From contig NZ_FNSY01000001.1 in assembly GCF_900105515.1 (NCBI RefSeq), positions 5,196,001 through 5,260,000 of the forward strand: a stretch of 64,000 nucleotides of DNA, in the 5' to 3' direction. Origin of the DNA: Streptomyces sp. 2131.1. GTDB lineage: Bacteria; Actinomycetota; Actinomycetes; Streptomycetales; Streptomycetaceae. A program made the position numbers and the translations under genes. Below, one piece after another: positions 1-9,341 of this stretch. The notes below the pieces were generated by a model that was not told the origin of the DNA, ran no database searches, and saw only the letters and a list, made by a program, of their open reading frames with translations. The number at the start of each line of letters is the position of its first letter. Positions within the stretch are counted from its first letter, which is position 1.

Positions 1-2101
1 GGTAGTAGAAGACGTCCTCGGCCTCGGGGCCGTACATCCGCCGCAGGCCGTCCTTGACGATGACCGCGATCTCGTACGCGAACGCCGGGTCGTAGTTGAG
101 CGACGCCGGGTTGGTGGCGGCGATCAGGTGCGAGTGGCCGTCCGCGTGCTGGAGGCCCTCGCCCGTCAGGGTCGTACGGCCGGCGGTGGCGCCGACGATG
201 AAGCCCTTGCCGAGCTGGTCGGCGAGCTGCCACATCTGGTCGCCGGTCCGCTGCCAGCCGAACATCGAGTAGAAGATGTAGAACGGGATCATCGTCTCGC
301 CGTGCGTCGCGTACGACGACGCGGCGGCGATGAAGTCGGCCATGGCGCCGGCCTCGGTGATCCCCTCGTTGAGGATCTGGCCGTCCTTGGCCTCCTTGTA
401 GTACATCAGCTGGTCGCGGTCGACCGGCTCGTACGTCTGGCCCAGCGGCGAGTAGATGCCGGCGGAGGGGAACAGCGACTCCATGCCGAAGGTGCGGGCC
501 TCGTCCGGGACGATCGGCACCCAGCGCTTGCCGGTCTGCTTGTCCCGCATCAGGTCCTTGACCAGGCGGACGAAGGCCATGGTGGTGGCCATCTCCTGCT
601 TGCCGGAGCCCTTCTTGAGCGCGGCGAACGCGCGCTCCTCGGGCTCGGGCAGCGCCACCGCGTGCACCCGGCGGGCCGGGGCGGGGCCGCCGAGGGCGGC
701 GCGGCGCTCCTGGAGGTAGCGGACCTCGGGGGAGTCGGCGCCCGGGTGGCCGTAGGGGACCAGGCCGTCGGCGAAGGCGCTGTCCGGGATCGGGAGGCCG
801 AGCAGCTCGCGCATGCCCTTGAACTCGTCGATCGACAGCTTCTTCATCTGGTGGTTGGCGTTCTTGGACTCGAAGCCCTTGCCGAGCGTGTAGCCCTTCA
901 CCGTCTGGGCGAGGATCACGGTCGGCGCGCCCTTGTGCTCGACGGCCGCGCGGTAGGCCGCGTACACCTTGCGGGCCTCGTGGCCGCCGCGGGAGGTGTA
1001 GAAACACTCGGCGATCTTCGCGTCGGTGAGCAGTTTCGCCAGCTCGGCGAGAGCGGGTTCGGCGCCGAAGAAGTGCTCGCGGATGTACGCGACGTCGCGG
1101 GTGGCGTATGTCTGGAACTGCGCGTCCGGTACCTCGCGCAGCCGGCGTACCAGCGCGCCCGTGGTGTCGAGCTGGAACAGCTCGTCCCAGGCGTTGCCCC
1201 AGAGCGTCTTGATGACGTTCCAGCCGGCGCCGCGGAAGGCGCCCTCCAGCTCCTGCACGACGCGGAAGTTGGCGCGGACCGGACCGTCGAGGCGCTGCAG
1301 GTTGCAGTTGATGACGAAGGTCAGGTTGTCGAGCTTCTCGCGGGCCGCCAGCGCGAGGGCGGCGGTCGACTCGGGCTCGTCCATCTCGCCGTCGCCCAGG
1401 AAGGCCCAGACGTGCGAGTTCGACGTGTCCTTGATGTTGCGGTTGGCGAGGTAGCGGTTGAAGCGCGCCTGGTAGATCGCCGAGAGCGGGCCGAGGCCCA
1501 TGGAGACCGTGGGGAACTCCCACAGCCAGGGCAGCCGCCGCGGGTGCGGGTAGGAGGGCAGACCGTCGCCGCCCGCCTCCTGGCGGAAGTTGTCGAGCTG
1601 CTGCTCGCTGAGCCGGCCGTCGAGGAAGGCGCGGGCGTAGATGCCGGGGGAGGCGTGGCCCTGCACGTACAGCTGGTCGCCGGAGCCGTCCCCCTCCTTG
1701 CCGCGGAAGAAGTGGTTGAAGCCGGTCTCGTACAGCCAGGCCGCCGAGGCGAAGGTGGCGATGTGGCCGCCGACGCCGAAGCGGGCGCCACGGGTGACCA
1801 TCGCGGCCGCGTTCCAGCGGTTCCACGCGGTGATCCTCGACTCCATCTCCAGGTCACCGTCGAAGTCGGGCTCCGCGGCGGTCGGGATGGAGTTGACGTA
1901 GTCGGTCTCCAGCAGCTTGGGCAGCGCGAGACCGGCGCCCTCGGCGTGCTGGAGCGAGCGCCGCATGAGGTACGCGGCACGGTGCGGGCCCGCGGCCTTG
2001 GTGACGGCATCCAGGGAGGCCGCCCATTCAGCGGTCTCCTCGGGGTCGCGGTCCGGGAGCTGGTCGAGCTCGCTCGGAAGCTTTCCTACGGGGTCGGTCA
2101 T
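1..2101 (-). CDS. aceE: Pyruvate dehydrogenase E1 component, homodimeric type (partial, C-terminus outside window)
   Basis: Thiamine-diphosphate-dependent E1 subunit that decarboxylates pyruvate and acetylates the lipoyl groups of E2. About 700 of the roughly 900 residues usual for the family are present; the C-terminal part lies beyond position 1. The ATG at 2099-2101 follows a GGAAGG element, and the protein begins [16 protein letters not shown]. Family signatures are clear: [11 protein letters not shown], the ThDP/Mg motif [29 protein letters not shown], and the E1 region [18 protein letters not shown]. The gene heads away from the GntR regulator, and its roughly 200-bp leader carries two palindromes. 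The E2 and E3 genes lie 1-4 kb upstream on the same strand, so this is the pyruvate complex and not a branched-chain complex. The identity is clear from sequence; the regulation is inferred. Confidence 0.96.
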   Translation of the reverse strand, partial: MTDPVGKLPSELDQLPDRDPEETAEWAASLDAVTKAAGPHRAAYLMRRSLQHAEGAGLALPKLLETDYVNSIPTAAEPDFDGDLEMESRITAWNRWNAAAMVTRGARFGVGGHIATFASAAWLYETGFNHFFRGKEGDGSGDQLYVQGHASPGIYARAFLDGRLSEQQLDNFRQEAGGDGLPSYPHPRRLPWLWEFPTVSMGLGPLSAIYQARFNRYLANRNIKDTSNSHVWAFLGDGEMDEPESTAALALAAREKLDNLTFVINCNLQRLDGPVRANFRVVQELEGAFRGAGWNVIKTLWGNAWDELFQLDTTGALVRRLREVPDAQFQTYATRDVAYIREHFFGAEPALAELAKLLTDAKIAECFYTSRGGHEARKVYAAYRAAVEHKGAPTVILAQTVKGYTLGKGFESKNANHQMKKLSIDEFKGMRELLGLPIPDSAFADGLVPYGHPGADSPEVRYLQERRAALGGPAPARRVHAVALPEPEERAFAALKKGSGKQEMATTMAFVRLVKDLMRDKQTGKRWVPIVPDEARTFGMESLFPSAGIYSPLGQTYEPVDRDQLMYYKEAKDGQILNEGITEAGAMADFIAAASSYATHGETMIPFYIFYSMFGWQRTGDQMWQLADQLGKGFIVGATAGRTTLTGEGLQHADGHSHLIAATNPASLNYDPAFAYEIAVIVKDGLRRMYGPEAEDVFYY

Positions 2102-2199
2102 GATCGCCGCCTTCCGGTGAGGAGGGGGGTGGAGAAGTCCCTGACTGGCAGGACAGGGCGATGGGGCCGGTGGGCCCGCGAAGTGAACTGTAAGTCGCC

Positions 2200-2214
2200 G
2201 ATCGATGATCGATC
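2200..2214. promoter_or_regulatory. Candidate operator upstream of aceE (palindrome)
   Basis: A perfect odd palindrome, GATCGAT-G-ATCGATC, lies about 100 bp upstream of the aceE start. It is a plausible site for the neighbouring GntR/FCD regulator or another metabolic regulator. Only the symmetry is seen; binding is inference. Confidence 0.35.
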
Positions 2215-2251
2215 AAAGGATGAAAGGGAAAACTTCTCGATATGAAGAAAG

Positions 2252-2266
2252 TGGCATGCGGTGCCA
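2252..2266. promoter_or_regulatory. Candidate operator upstream of aceE (TGGCA-n5-TGCCA)
   Basis: TGGCATGCGGTGCCA is a 5-bp inverted repeat with a 5-bp spacer in the AT-richer part of the leader between aceE and the GntR gene. FCD-type GntR proteins often bind short inverted repeats of about this spacing, so the adjacent regulator is the first candidate. Confidence 0.35.
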
Positions 2267-2300
2267 TGAAACGGGGCACCGAGTGACGGGATTTACCCGC

Positions 2301-2334
2301 CAAAACGGGCGCTCACCTGTACAGGAGAGCGCCC
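2301..2334 (-). terminator. Intrinsic terminator of the GntR gene
   Basis: Arms GGGCGCTC (2307-2314) and GAGCGCCC (2327-2334) form an 8-bp stem with a 12-nt loop. Read on the minus strand it is followed by GTTTTG. It sits just after the GntR-family gene and before the aceE leader, so aceE is probably transcribed from its own promoter. Confidence 0.6.
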
Positions 2335-2368
2335 GGGGTGACAGATGCGCAGAGCGCCGGACCGCGCC

Positions 2369-2992
2369 TCAGGCGCGCGGCGCGCATCCCAGGACGTGGG
2401 CCTTCACGAGCGCCCCTATGTCCGGGTCCTTGCGCAGGAACGCGTCGATGAGGGCCTCGTGCTCCTCCGCGTACGACTTCTGCACCGTCCCCAGCCACCG
2501 GATCGACAGCGCCGTGAACACCTCGATGCCCAGCCCCTCCCAGGTGTGCAGCAGCACCGCGTTGCCCGCCGCCCGCACCAGCTCCCGGTGGAAGCCGACC
2601 GTGTGCCTGACCTGCGCCTCGCCGTCCGCCCGCCGGTCCGCCTCGTACAGCGCCGCCACGTGCGGCGCCAGCAGCGAGCAGTCCTCGCCGAGTCCGGGGG
2701 CCGCCAGCTCGGCGGCGATCTGCTCCAGGCCCGCCCGTACGGGGTAGCTCTCCTCCAGGTCCGCGGCGGTGAGGTTGCGGACCCGGACGCCCTTGTTGGG
2801 GGCCGACTCGATCAGCCGCAGCGTCTCCAGCTCCCGCAGCGCCTCGCGCACGGGCGTCTGGCTGACCTCCAGCTCGGTGGCGATGCGCCGCTCCACGATC
2901 CGCTCGCCCGGCTTCCAGCGCCCGCTGACGATCCCCTCCACGATGTGCTCGCGGATCTGTTCGCGCAGCGAGTGGACGACGGGCGGGGTCAT
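2369..2992 (-). CDS. GntR-family (FCD subfamily) transcriptional regulator
   Basis: 207-residue regulator. An N-terminal winged helix (about residues 5-72) shows the GntR pattern: GRWKPGERIVERRIATELEVS, then QTPVREALRELE and LIESAPNKGVRVR. A helical FCD effector domain (about 80-200) keeps the histidines in FHRELVRAAGN, EEHEALIDAF and AHVLGC that usually bind a metal and an organic acid. The start is the ATG at 2990-2992, preceded by AAGGAG with a 6-nt spacer; an upstream in-frame start at 3034 lacks such a site. It sits between the E2 gene and aceE, each separated by a terminator or leader, so a role as a pyruvate- or lactate-responsive regulator of the dehydrogenase genes is likely but inferred. 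Confidence 0.9.
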   Translation of the reverse strand: MTPPVVHSLREQIREHIVEGIVSGRWKPGERIVERRIATELEVSQTPVREALRELETLRLIESAPNKGVRVRNLTAADLEESYPVRAGLEQIAAELAAPGLGEDCSLLAPHVAALYEADRRADGEAQVRHTVGFHRELVRAAGNAVLLHTWEGLGIEVFTALSIRWLGTVQKSYAEEHEALIDAFLRKDPDIGALVKAHVLGCAPRA

Positions 2993-3071
2993 GACGGGCT
3001 CCTTCGGACAGACCGGTACGCCTGCACCGGGCACGGTGGCCGGGGCGACCGGTGGTGTCTAGACAATACGG

Positions 3072-3110
3072 CGGCGCCCCCGCCCGGAAGTGTTCCGGAC
3101 GGGGGCGCCG
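3072..3110 (-). terminator. Terminator downstream of the E2 gene
   Basis: A two-tier hairpin. The outer arms CGGCGCCCCCG (3072-3082) and CGGGGGCGCCG (3100-3110) are perfect, and the inner arms CCGGAA/TTCCGG close on a GTG loop. It lies 30 bp after the E2 stop codon. Confidence 0.75.
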
Positions 3111-3120
3111 ATCGTGAGGC

Positions 3121-3152
3121 TGGTTACAGGCCGAGCCGTTTACAGGCCGAGC
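3121..3152. repeat. 16-bp tandem duplication spanning the E2 stop codon
   Basis: Two 16-bp units (3121-3136 and 3137-3152) match at 14 positions around the core TTACAGGCCGAGC. The right unit contains the TAA stop of the E2 gene and its last codons; the left unit is a non-coding copy just downstream. The same arrangement recurs at the ends of the cobU-like and HtrA-like genes in this window. Confidence 0.8.
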
Positions 3153-4939
3153 TCGACCTCGAACTCGCCGGCCTCCAGGATCGCCTTGACCGCGGTCAGG
3201 TAGCGGGCGGCGTCCGCGCCGTCCACCAGACGGTGGTCGTAGGAGAGCGACAGGTACGTCATGTCGCGGACACCGATCACGGTGCCCTCCTCGGTCTCGA
3301 TGACCGCGGGGCGCTTCACGGTGGCGCCGATGCCCAGGATGGCCGCCTGGTTCGGCGGCACGATGACCGTGTCGAACAGCGCACCGCGCGAGCCGGTGTT
3401 GCTGATGGTGAAGGTGGCACCGGACATGTCGTCCGGGGTCAGGCCGCCACCGCGGGCCTTGCCGGCCAGCTCGGCGGTCTTCTTCGAGATGCCGGCGATG
3501 TTGAGGTCGCCCGCGCCCTTGATGACCGGGGTCATCAAGCCCTTCTCGGCGTCCACGGCGATGCCGATGTTCTCCGAGTCGAAGTACGTGATCGTGCCTT
3601 CGTCCTCGTTGATCCGGGCGTTGACGACCGGGTGGGCCTTCAGCGCCTGGGCGGCGGCCTTGACGTAGAACGGCATCGGGGAGAGCTTGACGCCCTCACG
3701 GGCCGCGAAGCCGTCCTTCGCCTTGGCGCGCAGCTTCATCAGCTTCGTGACGTCGACCTCGACGACCGAGGTCAGCTGGGCCTGCGAGTGCAGCGCCTTC
3801 ATCATGTTGTCGCCGATGACCTTGCGCATGCGGGTCATCTTGACCGTCTGACCGCGCAGCGGGGAGGCCTCCAGCTTCGGCGCCTTGGAGGAGGCGGCCG
3901 GAGCAGCGGCAGCGGCGGGCGCCGGGGCAGCGGCGGCGGCCTTGGCGGCCTCCGCGGCGGCGACGACGTCCTGCTTGCGGATACGGCCACCGACGCCGGT
4001 GCCCTTCACCGAGCCCAGGTCGACGCCGTTCTCGGCGGCGAGCTTGCGGACCAGCGGCGTGACGTACGCGCCGTCGTCACCGGAGGTCGCGGCCGGGGCG
4101 GGTGCCTGGGCCGGGGCGGGCGCCGGGGCCGGGGCGGGAGCCGCCGGAGCCGGAGCCGGGGCGGCCTGGGCGGGGGCGGGCTGAGCCGGGGCCGGGGCGG
4201 GCGCGGCGGGGGCCGGAGCCGGTTCCGGCGCGGGGGCCGGGGCGGGCTGGGCCGGAGCCTCCTGGGCGGGGGCGGCCTGAGCCGGGGCCGGGGCCTCGGC
4301 CGGGGCGGCGCCGGGCGCACCGATGACGGCGAGCTTGGCGCCGACCTCGGCGGTCTCGTCCTCGCCGACCACGATCTCCAGCAGCACACCGGCGACCGGG
4401 GCGGGGATCTCGGTGTCGACCTTGTCCGTGGAGACCTCGAGCAGCGGCTCGTCCTCCGCGACCTCCTCGCCGACCTCCTTCAGCCAGCGGGTGACGGTGC
4501 CCTCGGTGACGCTCTCGCCGAGCGCCGGGAGGGTGACGTCGGTGCCGGAGGCGGAGGACGCGCCGGCGGTGTCCTGGGCGCTCGGGGCCTCGGCCGGAGC
4601 CTCGGTCTCGGTCGACGGGGCGGCCGGGGCCTCGGAGGCGGCCGGGGCCGGAGCCGCGGCAGGCTCGGCGGCCGGGGCGGACTCGGCGGCCGGGGCGCCC
4701 GAGCCGTCGTCGATGACGGCCAGCTCGGCGCCGACCTCGACGGTCTCGTCCTCGGCGACCTTGATGGACGACAGGATGCCCGAGGCGGGGGCCGGGATCT
4801 CGGTGTCGACCTTGTCGGTCGAGACCTCGAGCAGCGGCTCGTCGGCCTCGACGCGCTCGCCCTCGGCCTTCAGCCAGCGGGTGACAGTGCCCTCGGTGAC
4901 GCTCTCGCCGAGCGCCGGAAGGGTTACGGAAACCGACAT
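3140..4939 (-). CDS. sucB: Dihydrolipoamide acyltransferase (E2) with two lipoyl domains
   Basis: 599-residue E2 core that carries acyl groups between E1, CoA and E3. Two near-identical lipoyl domains (about 1-77 and 133-207) have lipoylated lysines in TDKVDTE at K43 and K173. A long Ala/Pro/Gln linker (about 210-285) acts as a swinging arm. The peripheral-subunit-binding domain is at about 291-328 ([20 protein letters not shown]), and the catalytic domain at about 358-599 ends in [16 protein letters not shown] with the active H569 and D573. The ATG follows AGGAG. It is usually annotated SucB in Streptomyces. In actinobacteria the 2-oxoglutarate complex commonly carries its own E2-like domain, so this protein probably serves pyruvate dehydrogenase. 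It lies 45 bp after lpd in the same orientation and forms an operon with it. Confidence 0.95.
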   Translation of the reverse strand: MSVSVTLPALGESVTEGTVTRWLKAEGERVEADEPLLEVSTDKVDTEIPAPASGILSSIKVAEDETVEVGAELAVIDDGSGAPAAESAPAAEPAAAPAPAASEAPAAPSTETEAPAEAPSAQDTAGASSASGTDVTLPALGESVTEGTVTRWLKEVGEEVAEDEPLLEVSTDKVDTEIPAPVAGVLLEIVVGEDETAEVGAKLAVIGAPGAAPAEAPAPAQAAPAQEAPAQPAPAPAPEPAPAPAAPAPAPAQPAPAQAAPAPAPAAPAPAPAPAPAQAPAPAATSGDDGAYVTPLVRKLAAENGVDLGSVKGTGVGGRIRKQDVVAAAEAAKAAAAAPAPAAAAAPAASSKAPKLEASPLRGQTVKMTRMRKVIGDNMMKALHSQAQLTSVVEVDVTKLMKLRAKAKDGFAAREGVKLSPMPFYVKAAAQALKAHPVVNARINEDEGTITYFDSENIGIAVDAEKGLMTPVIKGAGDLNIAGISKKTAELAGKARGGGLTPDDMSGATFTISNTGSRGALFDTVIVPPNQAAILGIGATVKRPAVIETEEGTVIGVRDMTYLSLSYDHRLVDGADAARYLTAVKAILEAGEFEVELGL

Positions 4940-4998
4940 GGTTTCAGTTGCTCCTAACGAAAATGCGGAAGTGGTCGGTCGTCGCGCCCGTCGACGGG

Positions 4999-6387
4999 TC
5001 AGTCGTGGGAGTGAAGCGGCTTGCCGGCGAGCGCCAGGTGCGCCTCGCCCATCGCCTCGTTCTGCGTCGGGTGGGCGTGGATGAGCTGGGCCACCTCGGC
5101 GGGCAGCGCCTCCCAGTTGTAGATCAGCTGGGCTTCGCCGACCTGCTCGCCCATACGGTCACCGACCATGTGGACGCCGACCACGGCACCGTCCTTGACC
5201 TGGACGAGCTTGATCTCGCCCGCGGTCTTGAGGATCTTGCTCTTGCCGTTGCCCGCGAGGTTGTACTTCAGCGCGACGACCTTGTCCGCGCCGTAGAGCT
5301 CCTTGGCCTTGGCCTCGGTGATGCCGACGGAGGCGACCTCGGGGTGGCAGTACGTGACCCGGGGGACACCGTCGTAGTCGATCGGGACGGTCTTCAGTCC
5401 GGCCAGCCGCTCCGCGACGAGGATGCCCTCGGCGAAGCCGACGTGCGCCAGCTGGAGCGTCGGGACCAGGTCGCCCACGGCGGAGATCGTCTCCACGTTG
5501 GTCCGCATGTACTCGTCGACCAGGACGTAGCCGCGGTCCATGGCGACCCCGGCCTCCTCGTAGCCCAGGCCCTGCGAGACCGGGCCGCGGCCGATCGCGA
5601 CCAGCAGCACCTCCGCCTCGAAGGTCTTGCCGTCGGCGAGGGTCACGCGGACGCCGTCCTGCGTGTACTCGGCGCTCTGGAAGAACGTGCCGAGGTTGAA
5701 CTTGATGCCGCGCTTGCGGAAGGCGCGCTCAAGAAGCTTCGAGCTGTTCTCGTCCTCGACCGGGACGAGGTGCTTCAGGCCCTCGACGATGGTCACGTCG
5801 CTGCCGAAGGAGGTCCACGCCGAGGCGAACTCGACGCCGATGACGCCGCCGCCCAGCACGATCGCGGACTTCGGGACGCGGTCCAGCTTCAGCGCGTGGT
5901 CCGAGGAGATGATGCGGTTGCCGTCGATCTCGAGACCCGGGAGCGACTTCGGCACGGAGCCGGTCGCCAGGAGCACGTGGCGGCCCTGGATGCGCTGGCC
6001 GTTCACGTCCACCGAGGTGGGGGAGGAGAGCCGGCCCTCGCCCTCGATGTAGTGCACCTTGCGGGAGGCGACGAGACCCTGCAGACCCTTGTACAGGCCG
6101 GAGATCACGTCGTCCTTGTACTTGTGGACGGCCGCCATGTCGATGCCCTCGAAGGTGGCCTTCACGCCGAACTGCGCGGATTCGCGGGCCTGGTCCGCGA
6201 TCTCGCCGGCGTGCAGCAGGGCCTTCGTGGGAATGCAGCCGTTGTGCAGGCAGGTGCCGCCGACCTTGCCCTTCTCGATCAGAGCGACGTCCAGGCCCAG
6301 CTGCGCTCCGCGCAGGGCCGCGGCGTACCCGCCGCTGCCACCGCCGAGGATCACTAGGTCGAAAACGGTGCTGGCGTCGTTCGCCAC
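4999..6387 (-). CDS. lpd: Dihydrolipoamide dehydrogenase (E3)
   Basis: 462-residue FAD flavoenzyme that reoxidises the dihydrolipoyl groups of E2 and passes electrons to NAD+. It has an N-terminal FAD-binding glycine motif ([13 protein letters not shown]), the redox disulfide C46/C51 in [13 protein letters not shown], an NAD-binding glycine motif ([15 protein letters not shown]), and the C-terminal catalytic His-Glu pair H439/E444 in [15 protein letters not shown] take the GTG at 6385-6387 as the start, because GGAGGA lies 6 nt before it; the in-frame ATG at 6405 lies upstream of that site. It is first in an lpd-E2 operon and probably supplies E3 to every 2-oxo acid dehydrogenase of the cell. 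Confidence 0.97.
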   Translation of the reverse strand: MANDASTVFDLVILGGGSGGYAAALRGAQLGLDVALIEKGKVGGTCLHNGCIPTKALLHAGEIADQARESAQFGVKATFEGIDMAAVHKYKDDVISGLYKGLQGLVASRKVHYIEGEGRLSSPTSVDVNGQRIQGRHVLLATGSVPKSLPGLEIDGNRIISSDHALKLDRVPKSAIVLGGGVIGVEFASAWTSFGSDVTIVEGLKHLVPVEDENSSKLLERAFRKRGIKFNLGTFFQSAEYTQDGVRVTLADGKTFEAEVLLVAIGRGPVSQGLGYEEAGVAMDRGYVLVDEYMRTNVETISAVGDLVPTLQLAHVGFAEGILVAERLAGLKTVPIDYDGVPRVTYCHPEVASVGITEAKAKELYGADKVVALKYNLAGNGKSKILKTAGEIKLVQVKDGAVVGVHMVGDRMGEQVGEAQLIYNWEALPAEVAQLIHAHPTQNEAMGEAHLALAGKPLHSHD

Positions 6388-6705
6388 GTCACGTCCTCCA
6401 TGCATGTGCGCCGTACGCCGGGCCCCGTCCTCGGGGTGCTACCGGCCGGTCGGCTGGTGTGCGGCCGCTTTGTCTTCGGCCCTGTGGTGGGGGCCCTGTC
6501 CTGCCGAGAACCCATCTTCGCACTTGTTGACGGTGGGCGGGACGCGGGGCCCGTGTCCGGGACGGATGATCGACCGTCCCGGTGGATTACCGCTGCGTAG
6601 GGAACAGGGGATTTCGTCGAGAGCGAAACCGCCCCGGTCCCTGTGCCGTGGGGGGAACACGTACGGCCCCGGACGTATGCCCGGGGCCGTGTCGCAGCCG
6701 CTGCC
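6388..6705. other. Intergenic region between pepA and lpd (318 bp)
   Basis: This stretch holds the pepA terminator (6663-6690) and the promoter/leader of the lpd-E2 operon. The reading frames crossing it have no ribosome site or recognisable protein pattern. I see no RNA gene or strong operator palindrome here. Confidence 0.7.
6663..6690 (-). terminator. Terminator downstream of pepA
   Basis: Perfect 10-bp arms ACGGCCCCGG and CCGGGGCCGT enclose an 8-nt loop, 16 bp after the pepA stop. There is no clear U-tract, as is usual for Streptomyces hairpins. Confidence 0.7.
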
Positions 6706-8259
6706 TCAGCCGAGGTCGCCGGCCGCGGTGCGCTCCGCCAGCTTCACCAGCGTGCGGACCGCGGAACCGGTGCCGCCCTTCGGGGTGTAGCCGTACGGCG
6801 CGCCCTCGTGGAAGGCCGGGCCCGCGATGTCCAGGTGCGCCCAGGCGATGCCCTCGCCCACGAACTCCTTCAGGAACAGACCGGCCACCAGGCCGCCGCC
6901 CATCCGCTCGCCCATGTTGGCGATGTCGGCGGTCGGGGAGTCCATGCCCTTGCGCAGGTCGGCCGGGAGCGGCATCGGCCAGGAGGCCTCGCCGACCTCC
7001 TCCGCGATCTCGTGGATCGAGGTACGGAAGGCGTCGTCGTTGGACATGATGCCGAAGGTGCGGTTGCCCAGGGCCAGCACCATCGCGCCGGTCAGGGTCG
7101 CCACGTCGACGATCGCGTCCGGGGCTTCCTCGGAGGCGCGGGTCAGCGCGTCGGCGAGGACGAGCCGGCCCTCGGCGTCGGTGTTGAGGACCTCGACGGT
7201 CTTGCCGCTGTACATGCGCAGGACGTCACCGGGGCGGGTGGCGGTGCCCGACGGCATGTTCTCGGCGAGCGCCAGCCAGCCGGTGACGTTGACGCGCAGG
7301 CCGATGCGGGCGGCCGCGACGACGGTCGCGAACACGGCGGCGGCGCCGGCCATGTCGCACTTCATCGTCTCGTTGTGGCCGGCCGGCTTCAGCGAGATGC
7401 CGCCCGAGTCGTAGGTGATGCCCTTGCCCACGAGGGCCAGGGTCTTCTCCGCCTTCGGGTGCGTGTACGCGAGCTTCACCAGGCGCGGGCCGCGGGCCGC
7501 GCCCTGGCCGACGCCGAGGATGCCGCCGAAGCCGCCCTTGACGAGCGCCTTCTCGTCGAGCACCTGCACCTTGATGCCGTGCTCCTTGCCGGCGGCGGTG
7601 GCCACGGCGGCGAAGGACTCGGGGTACAGGTCGTTAGGCGGGGTGTTGACCAGGTCGCGGGCGCGGTTGATCTCCTCGGCGAGGGCGATCGCGCGCTCGG
7701 CGGCGGCCTTGAACGCCTTGTCGCGCGGCTTGGCGCCGAGCACGGCGACCTCGGCCAGCGCCTGCTTGGCACCGGCGGCCTTCGCGTCCTTGGGGGCGAG
7801 CTTGTTCTCTCCGGCCTGGTAGGCGGTGAAGGCGTACGCGCCGAGCAGGGCGCCCTCCGCGATGGCCTCGGCGTCCTCGACGGAGCCGATGGGCAGCGCG
7901 AAGCCGGCCTTCTTGGAGCCGGTCAGCGAGCGGGCGGCCGCGCCGGCGGCCCGGCGCAGCGCCTCCGCGTCGTACGCGCCGTCCTTCTCGGGGGCCTTGC
8001 CGAGGCCGGCCGCGATGACGACCGGGACCTTCAGGCCCTCGGGGGCGGGGACCTTCGTCAGCTCGCCCTCGGCACCGGAGGCGCCCAGGGTCGCCAGGAC
8101 GGCGGCGAGCTTCCCGCCGAACGCCTTGTCCACGGCCTCGGCGCCCGGTGCGAGGACGAGGTCCCCGGACTTGGTTCCAGCGCCCTTGGCGACGCCCACG
8201 ACGAGGGCGTCGGCGCGCAGCGTCGCCGCACCGGCAGTGCTGAGAGTGAGAGCAGTCAC
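6706..8259 (-). CDS. pepA: Leucyl aminopeptidase, M17 family
   Basis: 517-residue cytosolic aminopeptidase that removes N-terminal residues using two metal ions. The C-terminal catalytic half contains GKGITYDSGGISLKP, MKCDMAGAAAVFA and the family signature NTDAEGRLVLADAL, which supply the metal-binding Lys, Asp and Glu residues. The N-terminal half (about 1-170) is the usual variable hexamer-forming domain. Length is normal for M17. The start is a GTG at 8257-8259 with a distant GGAAGCGAG. The gene stands alone: the downstream hairpin separates it from lpd, and the GH114-type gene diverges from it. Peptide turnover or cysteinylglycine cleavage are both possible roles. Confidence 0.95.
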   Translation of the reverse strand: MTALTLSTAGAATLRADALVVGVAKGAGTKSGDLVLAPGAEAVDKAFGGKLAAVLATLGASGAEGELTKVPAPEGLKVPVVIAAGLGKAPEKDGAYDAEALRRAAGAAARSLTGSKKAGFALPIGSVEDAEAIAEGALLGAYAFTAYQAGENKLAPKDAKAAGAKQALAEVAVLGAKPRDKAFKAAAERAIALAEEINRARDLVNTPPNDLYPESFAAVATAAGKEHGIKVQVLDEKALVKGGFGGILGVGQGAARGPRLVKLAYTHPKAEKTLALVGKGITYDSGGISLKPAGHNETMKCDMAGAAAVFATVVAAARIGLRVNVTGWLALAENMPSGTATRPGDVLRMYSGKTVEVLNTDAEGRLVLADALTRASEEAPDAIVDVATLTGAMVLALGNRTFGIMSNDDAFRTSIHEIAEEVGEASWPMPLPADLRKGMDSPTADIANMGERMGGGLVAGLFLKEFVGEGIAWAHLDIAGPAFHEGAPYGYTPKGGTGSAVRTLVKLAERTAAGDLG

Positions 8260-8479
8260 GGTGGTGAAATCTCGCTTCCGTTGAGTTCATTTCCGGTCGA
8301 TGGGGTGGGCCGACCGTGCCCGGCGCATCGTAGACGCCGCCGCAACGCGCCGGGAATGAGCCTACGCGCGCCTTTGCCGCCCGATCACGGCGGCGGGCCG
8401 TAGGCGGTGCGCGCGAGGTGCGCGGCCGTCGTTACGGTGGTGGTCCCGGGAAGATCGTCCCGGCGGACATGGGGGAACG

Positions 8480-9328
8480 ATGCGCGACCGGACGGCCGCA
8501 CGGGTGGGCGGGGCTCTCGCCGTCACCGCACTGATGGTGCTCACGACGCTCACGGGCTGCTCCTCGGAGCATGAACGGGCCCCGGCGGGGAAGGAACCCG
8601 CCTCCGCGCGGCCCTCGTCGGCGCGCTGGCAGCCGGAGCCGGGCACGGACTGGCAGTGGCAGCTCTCGGGGAAGCTCGACACGTCGGTGGACGCCCCGGT
8701 GTACGACATCGACGGCTTCGACCGTACGGCGGCCCAGGTCGCCGAGCTCCACCGTGAGGGGCGCAAGGTCATCTGCTACCTGTCCACCGGCGCCTGGGAG
8801 GACTTCCGCCCGGACGCGGCCCGTTTCCCCACCGCCGTGCTCGGGAAGGGCAACGGCTGGAAGGGCGAGCGCTGGCTCGACATCCGGCGCACCGAGGTCC
8901 TGGAGCCGCTGATGGAGACCCGGATCGCCATGTGCGCGAAGAAGGGTTTCGACGCGGTCGAGCCGGACAACATGGACGGCTACCGCAACAGGAGCGGCTT
9001 CCCGCTGACCGCCGCCGACCAGCTGCGCTACAACCGCCTGATCGCCCGCATGGTCCACCGCCACGGCATGGCCGTCGGCCTGAAGAACGACCTGGCGCAG
9101 ATCCCGGAGCTGGTCGGGGACTTCGACTTCGCGGTCAACGAGCAGTGCGCCCAGTACGAGGAGTGCGAGGAGCTGACCCCGTTCGTGAAGGCCGGCAAGG
9201 CGGTCTTCCACGCGGAGTACGAGCTGCCGGCGGCGAAGTTCTGCGCACAGTCCCGGAAGCTGCGGCTCAGCTCGCTGCGCAAGGAGTACGAGCTGGACCC
9301 GTGGCGCGAGACGTGCGCCGGGGCCTGA
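8480..9328 (+). CDS. Lipoprotein of the endo-alpha-1,4-polygalactosaminidase (GH114) family
   Basis: 282-residue predicted exported lipoprotein. A short basic N-terminus and a hydrophobic stretch end in the lipobox LTGC (C27). The mature part has the GH114/TM-barrel pattern: WQWQLSGKLD, VYDIDGFDRTAAQVAELHREGRKVICYLSTGAWED, then FDAVEPDNMDGYRNRSGFPLT and GLKNDLAQIPEL. Asp and Glu residues in DIDGFD and VEPDNMD are the expected catalytic-site region. Members cleave galactosaminoglycans such as fungal or bacterial exopolysaccharide. The substrate here is not known. The ATG follows GGGGGAACG. It diverges from pepA and converges with cobS. Confidence 0.85.
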   Translation: MRDRTAARVGGALAVTALMVLTTLTGCSSEHERAPAGKEPASARPSSARWQPEPGTDWQWQLSGKLDTSVDAPVYDIDGFDRTAAQVAELHREGRKVICYLSTGAWEDFRPDAARFPTAVLGKGNGWKGERWLDIRRTEVLEPLMETRIAMCAKKGFDAVEPDNMDGYRNRSGFPLTAADQLRYNRLIARMVHRHGMAVGLKNDLAQIPELVGDFDFAVNEQCAQYEECEELTPFVKAGKAVFHAEYELPAAKFCAQSRKLRLSSLRKEYELDPWRETCAGA

Positions 9329-9341
9329 CCGGCCCGCCGGC

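Noticed and set aside
128-2245. 705-residue frame on the plus strand
   Set aside because: It is the antisense shadow of aceE. Its Arg/Gly/Val-rich repetitive composition is typical of reversed high-GC coding DNA, and aceE has clear family motifs.
4080-4300. Dense GC-rich repeats in the E2 gene
   Set aside because: They encode the Ala/Pro/Gln swinging-arm linker normal for this protein family, not a separate repeat element.
5000-6357. Plus-strand frame opposite lpd
   Set aside because: Shadow of lpd: no ribosome site, low-complexity protein, and lpd motifs on the minus strand are complete.
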